A stretch of 64,000 nt of DNA, from NCBI GenBank assembly GCA_964023205.1, contig OZ026844.1, forward strand, positions 36,813,326 to 36,877,325, written 5' to 3'. The DNA is from Lutraria lutraria. Lineage: Eukaryota > Mollusca > Bivalvia > Venerida > Mactridae. This document shows, piece after piece, positions 40,701 to 52,700 of the stretch; within the stretch, counting starts at the first letter, position 1, and each line of letters begins with the position of its first letter. Under the pieces are notes generated by a model. The model saw only the letters and a list, made by a program, of their open reading frames with translations, was not told where the DNA came from and ran no database searches. Position numbers and translations under genes: made by a program.

Positions 40701-43700
40701 TATAGGAATACATTCATAACATTTCTTCCTGAAGAAAAAGCAAATATTTGATATTTATGTTCTGTTTAAGTGCCAGGATTATTTTGGGGTCTTTAAAAAC
40801 AAATGCCTTTTGGTGCATTGTTTGTTCTGTTAAAAAAATCCATAATTGATTTAAATCTTCCGTTGCTATTATAGAAATATTATTGATCAATAAAATGCCT
40901 GTTTTGGCGTGAGAATCAGAAAGTGGAAAGTTCTCATCCTTGTCGTCTGCTTTAACTTACATTACTTAATAACAATAATGCATATTGGTGATAATATGAA
41001 GAAAGTTTTCATGTAATTTACAAATTTTCCTATGTCATCATCGAGAGAGATGTTCGTTTGATGAAAAAGAAGAAAGGAAAGCTTACGCCTTAACCAGATA
41101 TTTACGGAGATGAAAGGAAGTCCTATGTGATGGTTGTAGGGTCTAATTACTAGTAATTAGTACTACATTGTTGTGGGTGGGTTAGAATTAATATGAATAT
41201 TAGATACTATATGCTAAGTTCATTTGGATGCTCATAGATTATATAAAGGCGTCACATGAGAATTATCATTCTTTCATTTCTTACCTCAAGGTCAACAAGA
41301 GTACTAAAACTTAAAGAATCAGTAAGATTGACTAAATAATGGATAGGTCCTTACGCCCTGTGTTTTAAGGCCTGACTTAACTATTGATACCATTATATAC
41401 CAGACTAAAGCCAAGACTAGAATGATAGATTTATCACTGCTCTATGTTTGTACCATCTCTTTTTTATGGTATTGATTGAGGTCTACAGTATAGTATGATC
41501 CTGTTTGACAAGAACATAATTTCTAGGAGAGATTTTCTGATTTCTTCCTAAGATTTATGTCTAAGATGTTACTAATCATGAATCATCATTCTGTTTGTCG
41601 CTTTTTCGCACTGTATTGATTTGTTTAGGATACAATTTCACAGCAGAAGTAAAGTTACTCCATGGCTCTCTCTCTCTCATATTGGCAACAAATACTTTAA
41701 TCTGGTATTTAATGAAGCACAAAATGGACACAAACTGCATAGTGCCAATATTTATACATAGTGAACTGTATGTCTGTGTGTGCCAGCAGTTTTCTTTGGC
41801 TTCATGCATGTACTTTGCATGTTTTATCAAGACTTAAATATTTAATGTACATAAATGTCTGTTTAAATCCTTCAAAGCATATCACATTAGAATTAAATTT
41901 AATTTGCGAATACAATATATTGTTAGTGACGTACATTTTGTTCTTGAAGTATATCATGTCCCGCTTTTATTGCATTGACCCATTGTGTACTTGTCTGGTT
42001 ATTACCATGGGACTGATAATGATCTGTTAGCATCATTTATTTAATGGTTGTATCTTATTCCAAGTCAGAGGATTGTCTTTCCATTTCATCAAGATAAAAA
42101 TATGAGGCCTTTGAAGAATAATATCTAGTTGCTACATTTTCTGGTGCAAAAACACTGGAACATTAATTTATTATTCATAATTTTTTATGTTGTTATTTTT
42201 ATTGGTATCATTTGTGTACTTGCATTTTTTTATCAGCCTCGGGTTCAAAATTGTCTGGTTTTGAAATACCATTTAATACAACTTCCTGTCGCTGACGAAA
42301 TTAACCTCAGTTTGAAGAGTACTTCCTGTCAAACAGTCCACAGAGGCTGCTGAATTGTTAACCTTACAATATAAGTTTTATAGCATGTTATATTTTTCCT
42401 ATTCAAACAATAAATCTTTCAAAAATATTGTAGATAGAATGAAATATAATATCATGACTGTTATTTTCATTTCAGCTTCTTCTCTGAGGAAATAGACTTA
42501 TCAGGACTGCAAGTTGATATGGCGCTGAGAAAATTCCAGTCTTACTTCAGAATGCCTGTAAGTTCTGCTTTTCTTAATGGATCCATTACAAGTTGCATTT
42601 TTATGATAACTTAGTAATACAATTATATACATGTTTTAGCTTCCCTTTCTTCAAATGAAAACCCCACAAAATAATTGTATATTTATTGCTTTGAAACAAG
42701 ATATCCTGCGGTTAGGGGCTTTGTATTTTCAAAGATATAAAACATGTAAATGAAAACATCTTAAGTTATTGTTAAGTCAAATATCATAAATTTTATTCAT
42801 TCAAGAAAAAGCATGGCATGTTTGATCTCCAGAAATCATAGAAAAAATGCCTTTACTCTACTTTGACTCTGCTTTTAATGTTAGTATATTAATCCTGTGG
42901 AATACTTTTACTTATTTCATGCAAGTAACGCAAAATTTTCTGTTTTATAGGGTGAAGCTCAAAAGATTGAACGTTTGATGGAGGTAAGTTTACTTTGGTT
43001 CCACTAATATGCTGATGTAATATTGCATGTCCTACGTGACATTTATCTGTTCTTAAAGACTTACTTCCAGCTGTCTCATCATTTTTGTATTCTCTTAAGT
43101 TGATGATAAATATCTGAAAGAACAGCTTGTGTTTGTCTTATTGTCATAAAACAACAAATCAAAGTGTATCCTGGTTATAAACTTGTACAAATATTATGCA
43201 ATATATGTATTATTTCACCTGGGTGATAAAAAGCACATAGGCTATATAACAATATCAATATATTGTTCACATAACAATTTGACATTTCTTTGGATTGATA
43301 CTCACCTTATATCAAATGAATAGAAAATTGAAACTAGTCAGAGCACTAAAGAATCTGATTGGTTGTTTCTGATTTCAGTCTTTAAACTGACCAATCACAA
43401 GACGTCTTACATAATCTGGTTTTAAAATTCAGTTTATAATCTGACCTAGGCATTATCAATACTGGTCTTACGTTCTTTTGCAATTTTGTTGCAAATGATT
43501 CTTATTCCTTTGCCTGGCCCACACAATGTGTATTTTGATATATGATATAAATTTCCCATTATCTGTGTAATTAAATCATCCATTGATTTATAGTAATCTC
43601 TATGTAGGATCTACCTTAAATAGTAAACATGCCATGTGAGACCACATTTAGAATTTTCAGGCTGGGTAAGGCTGGTCTGTCATGTAACATTTTTAATTGC

Positions 43701-46700
43701 CATAATTTGGTAATTGAAAATATTTGGTACAGATTATTGTGTCATTTTTTGTACAGTACTTTGATGTATAAAAGTGCATGTAGGTTTGTGAGTTTATTAG
43801 TTCTTGAGTTAAGTGTTCACAATCAGATAATGTTTTATGTATAGATACTACATACTGAGTCATTAAGTATAAATTTAGTATCACTTGTACTTTTTTATCA
43901 TTGTATATTATTATGATAATTTTGGTAATTTTTATGAACGCAATTGTAACCACAAAACACGCTTGCGGTGATCTCGGTTTTAAGGGACACTGTGTACTTT
44001 CTATACAAATGATTCTTATACATGCAATGTCGCATGTCCGTATATATCAACTATGACTGATTTGATACGTAATGTTTTAAAGTAGAACATCTTGATTGAA
44101 AATTGATACGATCTTTGTGTTTTTGCGACTATTCATGAATTATGTATGTCATACATTAACATTGTATGATATAAAATCTGGTACAATAGTCTTTGTATGT
44201 GGTAGGTCAGCTTATACTAGGTAATTTGATAAAAAAAGGTTGCGCAATTTTGCAATGCTTAATTGAGGAAGATATTTAACTAAGTCAAAAGCATTAAAAT
44301 CATTATACTTTTTTATTTAGAAACTCTAACATTACCATAGCTAAATAATAAATTAGGTTACTAATTAAGGCAGGATCATTGATGCAGTCAGTTCACCCTT
44401 GTACATGTAGTTATTATGTATCTAAATTAATTGATTAATGACATACCCCACTCACTCCACCCCCATTTATCTGCAGCTTAAGACATATAGAAATGAATAT
44501 ACTCCTTGTGTTTTGTTGTATTATGTACTCATGGGATATTTGTGTATTTTTCAGGTATTTGCAGAACGTTATGTGGACTGTAACCCGGACCAAGTTAAAA
44601 ACTTCAAGAATCCAGAGACAGTTTTACTTCTAGCATTTGCCATCATCATGTTGAACACTGACCTACATAACGCCAGTATTAAACCAGAACGTAAAATGAA
44701 ACAAGAAGACTTTGTGAAAAACCTTAGAGGTATGTCAAGTGTCAGTTAACCAGTTTGTCAAGTGTCGGTTAGCCAGAGAAATGTTGGTAGACCAAAAAAT
44801 GTAACTATAGCACACGCTAAAACCATGATAGTTCTTTTATAGATTAACCCACCCATAGGAAATACAAACATATTAATTATACTGATAGTCAATTATCATC
44901 ACTGAAATTCTAATAATATAAATTCTAGGACTGGAAGTTAAAGGCTTGAAATTTTCACACTGTTTATAATATGCTGTAATAACTTAATTAAGATTTTAAT
45001 CCTGGAATCTTGATGAGAGAATATTATCCTCAAATTATTGTTGAGCATTAGATTAAATAAACATTCTTTTTTTTAAAAAACTTATATGAAATAAAACTGA
45101 GCTTTATTTAACCATTCAGAAAAGCTACAAAAATGATATTTACTTAAATTACTCATATTATATTATTATCCTGGAAAATAAGCAAAGGAAGACATAAGTT
45201 TTATTATTCACTTACAAAATGATTTCATTTCTCATGAACTCTTTATTATTTATTGATTAACAGCAAAAAAAAATGCATTACCACGTAATTATAAAACACT
45301 TAGACATCAGATTCATCAATGTACAGTCTGCCTCTGATTACTGCTTACTGTCTGTAAAATAAATGATTTTTTAACTCAAATCCATGAAAAACAAATGTTC
45401 AGCTTTATTTATGACTGTATGCATCTCTTAAACCTTGAAGTAAGAATCCGTCTGCTGTTAATGAAACCTCCATGATGAGTCAGTGAACAGATTTACGGTA
45501 TCCCAGAAAACTTGTGTTTTAGGAGCTGCCGCCTCCTCCTCTGAGTGATACATTCTTCTTCTTGCTAAAATGTTTCTGTTTTTAGTTGTCTAATTGTCTG
45601 AGTTGTCTGAGGGAAAAAACTGCATTATGTACTGCTTCACATTGGTTTTAAGTCTCTGGCAAGGCTCAGAAATGCTGCAATTTAAATTCAATTCCCAAAA
45701 ATAAAAAAGTTTTTCATCTGAAACATAGTGTATTATGTTGTTCTGGTTCAATGAATAGGAAGTCATGTTATTTATTACCTTGGCCTTTGAAAGTCTCTGC
45801 CTACATTATAAACATATGTCAAATCACTTAAGGTTTCCCCAGCTTTCTAAATGACAAATGGATACAATTGCAAAAAATAAAAGATCAAGATATTTTTTTT
45901 CACCTCCCCAGCTGGAGAGTTCGTTATGTTAGTTTATGCAGAAAGTAAGAAGAACTGATGGCTTCAGATAGCTGGTGTGATAATGTTGTTTTTAATTGAC
46001 CATTGCAGCTTTAGTTCTCTGTACATGTTGTCCTAATTACTTAATGTAATTATCTCGTTAAATATCAAGTACCTTGCTTTTACTTGATCTTAATACAGTA
46101 TGCATTGGTTCTGAGTAAAAATCTACCTTTGTGCTGAAGATTTTTTTATGTAAGAAAATTAGCTCTAAGCACAAAATTGTGTTGTAATTTGTCAGAATTG
46201 TGCAGAATTGTTGAGTAATTCAGAATACCAATTGTGTTATTATTGTTGTATGTTTGAAATGCCAAACACTTGGGGCCACAAAGAAAACCACATGAAATTT
46301 GAGTGTAAAGATTAGTGTAGATGGTCTTATTATTGTAAATGCTGTACCTTGAGTGTTGATTATGTTAATCTAAGATACGACTTTGATGAAACATAAAGTA
46401 GTTGTTTGGTGTATTAATGATAGAAGTATTATAAGATCATGGTATATAGTCCACTGTTTCATCTTATAAGCCTGTCTGTTTCTTCCTGTATAATCAGATA
46501 GTAAATATAAAAAAACTAATGATTGTTTTTACTAAGTGGCTACTTCTGAAGAGATTATTATGATTATGATAAATTTCTACATACACAGTGTATTAATGGT
46601 GTTTTATAAAGTTGCAGAATTATTTATAAATGGCACCTTTCATGTTAATTCATGTTTTCACTTAGCGTGTAATATTTAGTAAATCATATTTTCATAATGA

Positions 46701-49700
46701 GAAGTGTCTGTTTTCTATCTCTGCTTATATTTTCTCTGACTGGATTATTTCTCTGCTGTTTAATGATTTACTTCCTACAATGTGTTTCATTATCTGACTT
46801 TGGGTTTTATACTTCACTTTTACTTGATTTACCTGGCATTGGGTTCCTTTTTTACCTTGCTTTTGTCAGATTACCTGGATTTGGGTTCATTTTTCTTACT
46901 TTTGGCTCACTCTCAGTGTTTCACCTAGTTACCCTGCTGTTTGTTGAATAAAGATGAGCTTGATTAAATCCTACTAAGAAAGCAGGTGAAAATAAAACTT
47001 GTAGACAGAGAAAGTTTTAGTATAAGATACTGACAGATAGATGACTGCCAACTTATGTGTGATTTTAATTGTACTATGTGCAAAAGTTTCCCCTTTATCT
47101 TCATAATTAAGTATCTTTGCTGTTGATGTTGAAACAACAATAATTTAAAGTAATCTTATAAAATCTGTCATAATATGTTACAAAACAATGTTGTAAAGAT
47201 GTGAAATCATCAAATTATGGCGGAATCAAGATCTACCATTATAACAGTATCTTTAATTATATGACATTTTTATGCAACTTTGAAATTGAATGAATAGAAC
47301 TTATTTTAGTGGTTCTTATAATTAATTTTAGGGACCTGAATAAGTGGACTGATTTTGAATGTGTGTTTAGCACAAAAATATATAATACTACTTTGTTAGT
47401 TGGTTATATAAATTTACCTGTATAAGAAGTTTATCAATTCTGTGGCTAATGTTCTAGGGGAGGAGAGGGTTGTTATATTTCATGTGTAATTAAACATCTG
47501 TGTGGTGTGTTTTACAGCTGCATAAACTCATCAAAAAACAAGAAACTTTATAAATACTCACAGATTTGGAGCTCCGTGTATGATGACAGGATAGTCTTTA
47601 ACGCAATCCTTTTCTATTTATTTTGATTATTGATGTAGTACATAATTTAAATTTCATCTTTTACTGAGCTTACCACATGCTCTCTAATTAAAGCACCCAT
47701 CACTCTTATAAAAAGATAAAACTGAACTAATCAACAAATAATTTGTTATATGTAATTCTCCTAATAGTGTTTAATAAGGAATATACAGTATGTTTATGAA
47801 GTATATATAGAATATTTCTTACTTACTTCATTCTGTACTTCAGGTATTGATGATGATGAAGATGTCGATCGGGACCTACTGATTGGAATTTACGAGCGAG
47901 TCAAAGCGCAAGAATTCCGACCAGGCGTAGATCATGTGACCCAGGTGATGAAAGTGGAACAAACTATAGTTGGGAACAGAAAGCCGGTAAGATAAACAAT
48001 ATGCATGTGCAAGATGAATGATTTGTGGTATCTTACCAGATGTGCAGTACTCTAAATGTCTCGTGGAACTTTTGACAAAAAAAATATTATAATCTTATTA
48101 ATTGTTCAACATCTCTTCCACGAAAAAAAACCTAGTTGAGGTTATTTTATGTTTTTGGTTGCTTTCTGCACTTTTTGGTAGTTTCTAATAGTTGGACTCC
48201 ATTTTCCAGGCTTTGGCATTACCTCATCGTAGACTGGTTTGCTATTGTCGTCTGTATCAAGTACACGATCCAAACAAGAAAGAGAAGATTGGTCTACATC
48301 AACGAGAAGTCTTCCTCTTCAATGATTTATTACTGGTGTGTAGAGTTTCTGTTTCTATAGCAACCATTTTAATTCATTGATCTATGATGTAATGATTAAT
48401 TGGTTAAAATATATCTTTAGTGGTTTGAAATAACAATGAAAGTATTATTCAAACAAAGAAAATTGAAACAAGATAACCAGATAATTTTTATGTCTCCAAT
48501 TTCTATTATCATCTCTATCACTACATCTAGTATTTTCTATTATCAGTGTTTTTGATGATAGCTCAAGTTTATGATTAAAATAATCTCCATTATTTATAAT
48601 TTAGAAATTCAGATTTCAGTCTAGTATTTAATTGTTACTTTGAGAGTTTGTATCGTCAAAGTATAGCAGCATTGATTGTGCTGGGTGAAAGTTACTGTTG
48701 TTTCCAAAAATGCCTACGGCCTGAACAACATAAAATATTCTATTCATACCTTTGATTTAGCATTTATCATGACTTACCTATTAACTGCAACAGATTTCTA
48801 TTATCTTAATATTCTACACATGTCAGTTTTATTCAACAAATGGGTTGAAATGTGTTTTTATTGTTCTTTCTTCAGGTAACAAAAATCTTCAGTAAAAAGA
48901 AGAGTGGTATAACATATTCCTTCAAGCAATCCTTCTCATTGTGTGATATGCAAGTTTACCTCTTTGAAACAACTCGTAAGTTTTCATTATTGTAAATCTC
49001 CTTCAAGCAAGCAAAACAAACCAAGGCTTTCAGGGCTTGTGTGTTATTGTCAAAAACTAGTCTTGTCTTTTATTTTATTCTGGTAACTTTTTTTTTTTTT
49101 GCAATTTTTCAAGTTTTATTAAGGAAACACTTTTCAGATGATGGTCAAACTTAGCTTCAGTGATTATGTGTTATGTAATGGTTTGATATGTTACAATAGG
49201 AGTCTGTGCAAGAATTAGTTTAATATCTACATGTGAATAAGTATTGCTGAATATTTATCACTATAGTGAACTTTAAACTATAATTTGTGACTGAAGTATA
49301 TTATGAAATGTGAATTATTATTGAAATAGTATAAATAAACAAGGAAGCCATAATGGTTCAGCTTTGAAGTTTTTGTTTATTACAACATGTGACCTGGATA
49401 AGTGTTGATGAACTGATACCTAATTTCATGTTATCTTTTTTTCAGATTATTCATTTGGTGTACGATTGGTAAATAACATAGACAGTAAAGTACTTATAAC
49501 ATTCAATGCCAGAAATGATCATGACAGACAGAAATTTGTTGAAGATTTGAAAGAAGCCATATTGGAGGTAAATTATTACGGTTCATTTGATTGGTCAATA
49601 GTTTGTCACATGACTGGAGAACAAAAATGAAAACTTTTTTGACTAATTTTTATGTCTGTTTATTGTGGTATTTTAATGATTTTAATGTCAAATCATGTCT

Positions 49701-52700
49701 TATTGTTTTATTTATCAATTTTGCTGTTATTCATTTCTTTAAATTGGATTTCTCTTCAGTGTAATGGTATGGAAAGTTTACGAATTGATGAACAGCAACG
49801 ACATAATCCGACATCTTTAGATCGACACTATTCCAATGATGACACACGTATCACCACATACGATTACATGAAGACATCGGACCCAAACTCTAATAGGTTG
49901 TCTGCCCCTGATTACAGTGGCTTGAAGCAGTCGTTTCCCTTGTCCAATTCTCTCACTGACTTATGTGGAGGTATGCATGTGCATGCTGGATATCTCGACA
50001 ATATGACAATATCTGTTCACATGGGAAAAAACATAATTTTCAAGTTATTCAGAATTTTGATCAGTTTAGGCCTCAATATCTTTCTTTTTACAAAAACATG
50101 AAAAAGATGATTTGCAATGTGCAAGTATTTTGTCTTAATTTAACATCACAAATTTGTGCCAGTTAATTTCACAAAAGATCTCATCTTGTTATTTGGTCGC
50201 CAAAAAAAAAAATATTTTTCAATTTTTTCTGCTACTGTATGAAATTGTACAAAAACAAATTTCAGAAAACTTGAAATGGTGTAATACTTACAAATGTGAT
50301 TTACTATTTTGCTGTATTTAAAGATACAGGTTAACATAATTTTAACTTGATTTCTTTTTGTTCAATTTTTCTGAAAAAAAAAAATGAAAAAGGAACAGAT
50401 AATGTCAATTGTGTGTATCTTTTTAGTTATATTTTATTCTTTATTTGTAAATTTTGATAATTACAGTTTTAAATGATTTTTATGACTATGTTAAACTTAA
50501 AATATATCCTAATGTATATGTGACAATTTAACTTTTGATTTAAGTTATCAAATAATGTAAAATAAGATTGCATTTGAATAATCATCTATTTCCATGGAAT
50601 ATTATTTTATTATTTGCTTTCATTTGCGTTACACAAATTTTAGAAAAGAACCAAGGTTTATAATCATTACTGTCTATTAATTTAGTGTTTATTTATTCAA
50701 ATAGGGAAGCAGGCTTAATATTACTTTGTTTATAGTGTCAAGGTTTGTTGTCAAGTTTTACCATCTAAGAGACACAAAAGTTGAATGTTTAGATACAAAA
50801 CTCTCCCTGTGCTTTTTCAGTGGCGTATTATTGAATTTTTGTCAACTTTTCTGTACGTGTACTTTTTATTTTTTCTCCATCCATCCTTTGGTGTTGTTGA
50901 ACGTTCATTTATTATTATTTGGTTTTACATACCTTTCTTGGAGGTGTATAAATAGATGTACTGTGGTAGATTTAGTTGTGTCTGTCCACTTGTCTGTGTG
51001 TTTTGGTGTTCAACTTTGTACAAGATTATTGAAGAGCATTGTGGCGTAATGTGTGATTTTACCACACAAATTATACACATGGCTACATTGTCAATTATGA
51101 TTAGATATTTACATAGTAAACTATAAGTATGTGGGATAAGTTGACCCGTTTAATACCGAGCGATGCTGAGCATACTTATCATATTAGTTCTTTTATTGCA
51201 AGCTTGAACATTGAATATATGTGTGAGACAAATATTGCACCGTCTGTAAATGCTGCAAAAATGCACATAATCGCCTGGTGTAGGTAGAAATTGTGAGTCA
51301 TCCGCACTGATACATGCCTCATGCACCTCTACAACTTTCATAAAACACACATCATCATATTAAACAGCAATATCATCTCTGTTAAGTACCATAACAAATT
51401 TAAATGGCCTCCTATTAATATCGTGCAATTTGCCTTAAATTATAAATAATGAAAACAAAATTCTGCCTACATTTATTTTATTAGTATGTTGACTTAAAAC
51501 TGTTTAGTTTTCCTTGATGAATTTGCCGTATAACTGTTGGATTGAAATAATTTTCTCTAAACTGATGTTATCTGAGCAGGATCTGGTGAGACTGCTGCTA
51601 GAGAAATTTAAAACTTGTCATGAATAATTAAGACTTCTATGTATTTTAAACCTTGGCACATGTGTGAAACATTTCTCTGTCTTTAAGAATCCTGACTTTT
51701 CAATCAAATGCATTGCAGCAGATTAGTTTTTGTTTTGGAACTGCCTCTGAATAATGAATTGACGACAACTTTCTTGTTTATGGTCAATTCTACAGACATT
51801 CATGTCTTGTTTTTGTGTGTGAAGTCTTGTGTAATCAATCTTTTGGTACATTCACTACCCACCTTCCTTCCTGTCATGGTTTTCTTCTACTTTCTGTCAG
51901 AATTATCTGAATTGGATTAAATTGAATATTGTTTGAATTGGTCTAAGGGAAGTAGCTCTTGAAATATTCCGAAAGTAATGCTGGTTGTCTCTTTCTTATA
52001 AGAAATCAAGAAAATCTTGGGTACTTAAAAATATTTCAATGTAAGTTCTGAAATTTATTCATTTTGTATTAAATCTATTGTTAGGTGTTGAAATTATGTA
52101 GTATAATATTTAGTGTATTGTTAATTCAAACCATGAATAAGAATATGTGAATTGTAACCTTGTATTTATAGATATTTATGATTGTTTCAGTTCAGACAAT
52201 GCGTCGAGGTAGCAGTGGCGGCTCATTAGATAGTGGCGTGGTAAGTCAACTGATTGTTTCAACATTTTATTTTTAGAAGATGAATTTAAGAATCAATGGA
52301 TAACTTCAGTATATAATAGACTCATAATTATCTTTTCTTTTAATGTTTATATTATAATCATTTGTGTTTGAATTCTTATTTCTAAATTATCATTAATATT
52401 CGAAAAATGAGTAACATTAATGTGCCGTATCTATTTTTAGGAGGTAAGTTCTTGCCTTCTTTAGTGATCATGAATAGTACTTGTACCAATGAATTTCAAC
52501 ATTTGCCTAGTGCACTGCTCTCTTAGGCTGGAAATCAAGCTACATCGGACATTGTAAACAATTATACACACTCTCTCAGACACTTCGGTTGTTGTTGTTG
52601 TTGTTATGAAGATATTTATTTATTTCAGCATTCAGGAAGCACGGGAAGTGCTAACAGTACAGAGATGTCATTCGGGAGTCAGGGCAGCCAATCCAGTCTG

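Larger units (their letters stand above)
37172..42475 (+). other. IQSEC intron (largest inside SEC7)
   Basis: A 5.3-kb intron. It holds a 24-bp tandem duplication (37486-37550) and a pair of CCAAT-type hairpins (39476-39556). Frames up to 115 codons (38055-38402) have no similarity to the gene and are judged chance. Confidence 0.8.

Noticed and set aside
46697..46951. 84-codon hydrophobic frame resembling membrane segments
   Set aside because: It arises from T-rich degenerate repeats (ACCTGG..TTGGGTT) inside an intron. No family match and no splice support.
50726..51049. 107-codon hydrophobic frame in the intron before the last IQSEC exons
   Set aside because: T-rich DNA gives Phe/Leu/Val-rich frames by default. 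No conserved motif or suitable donor.
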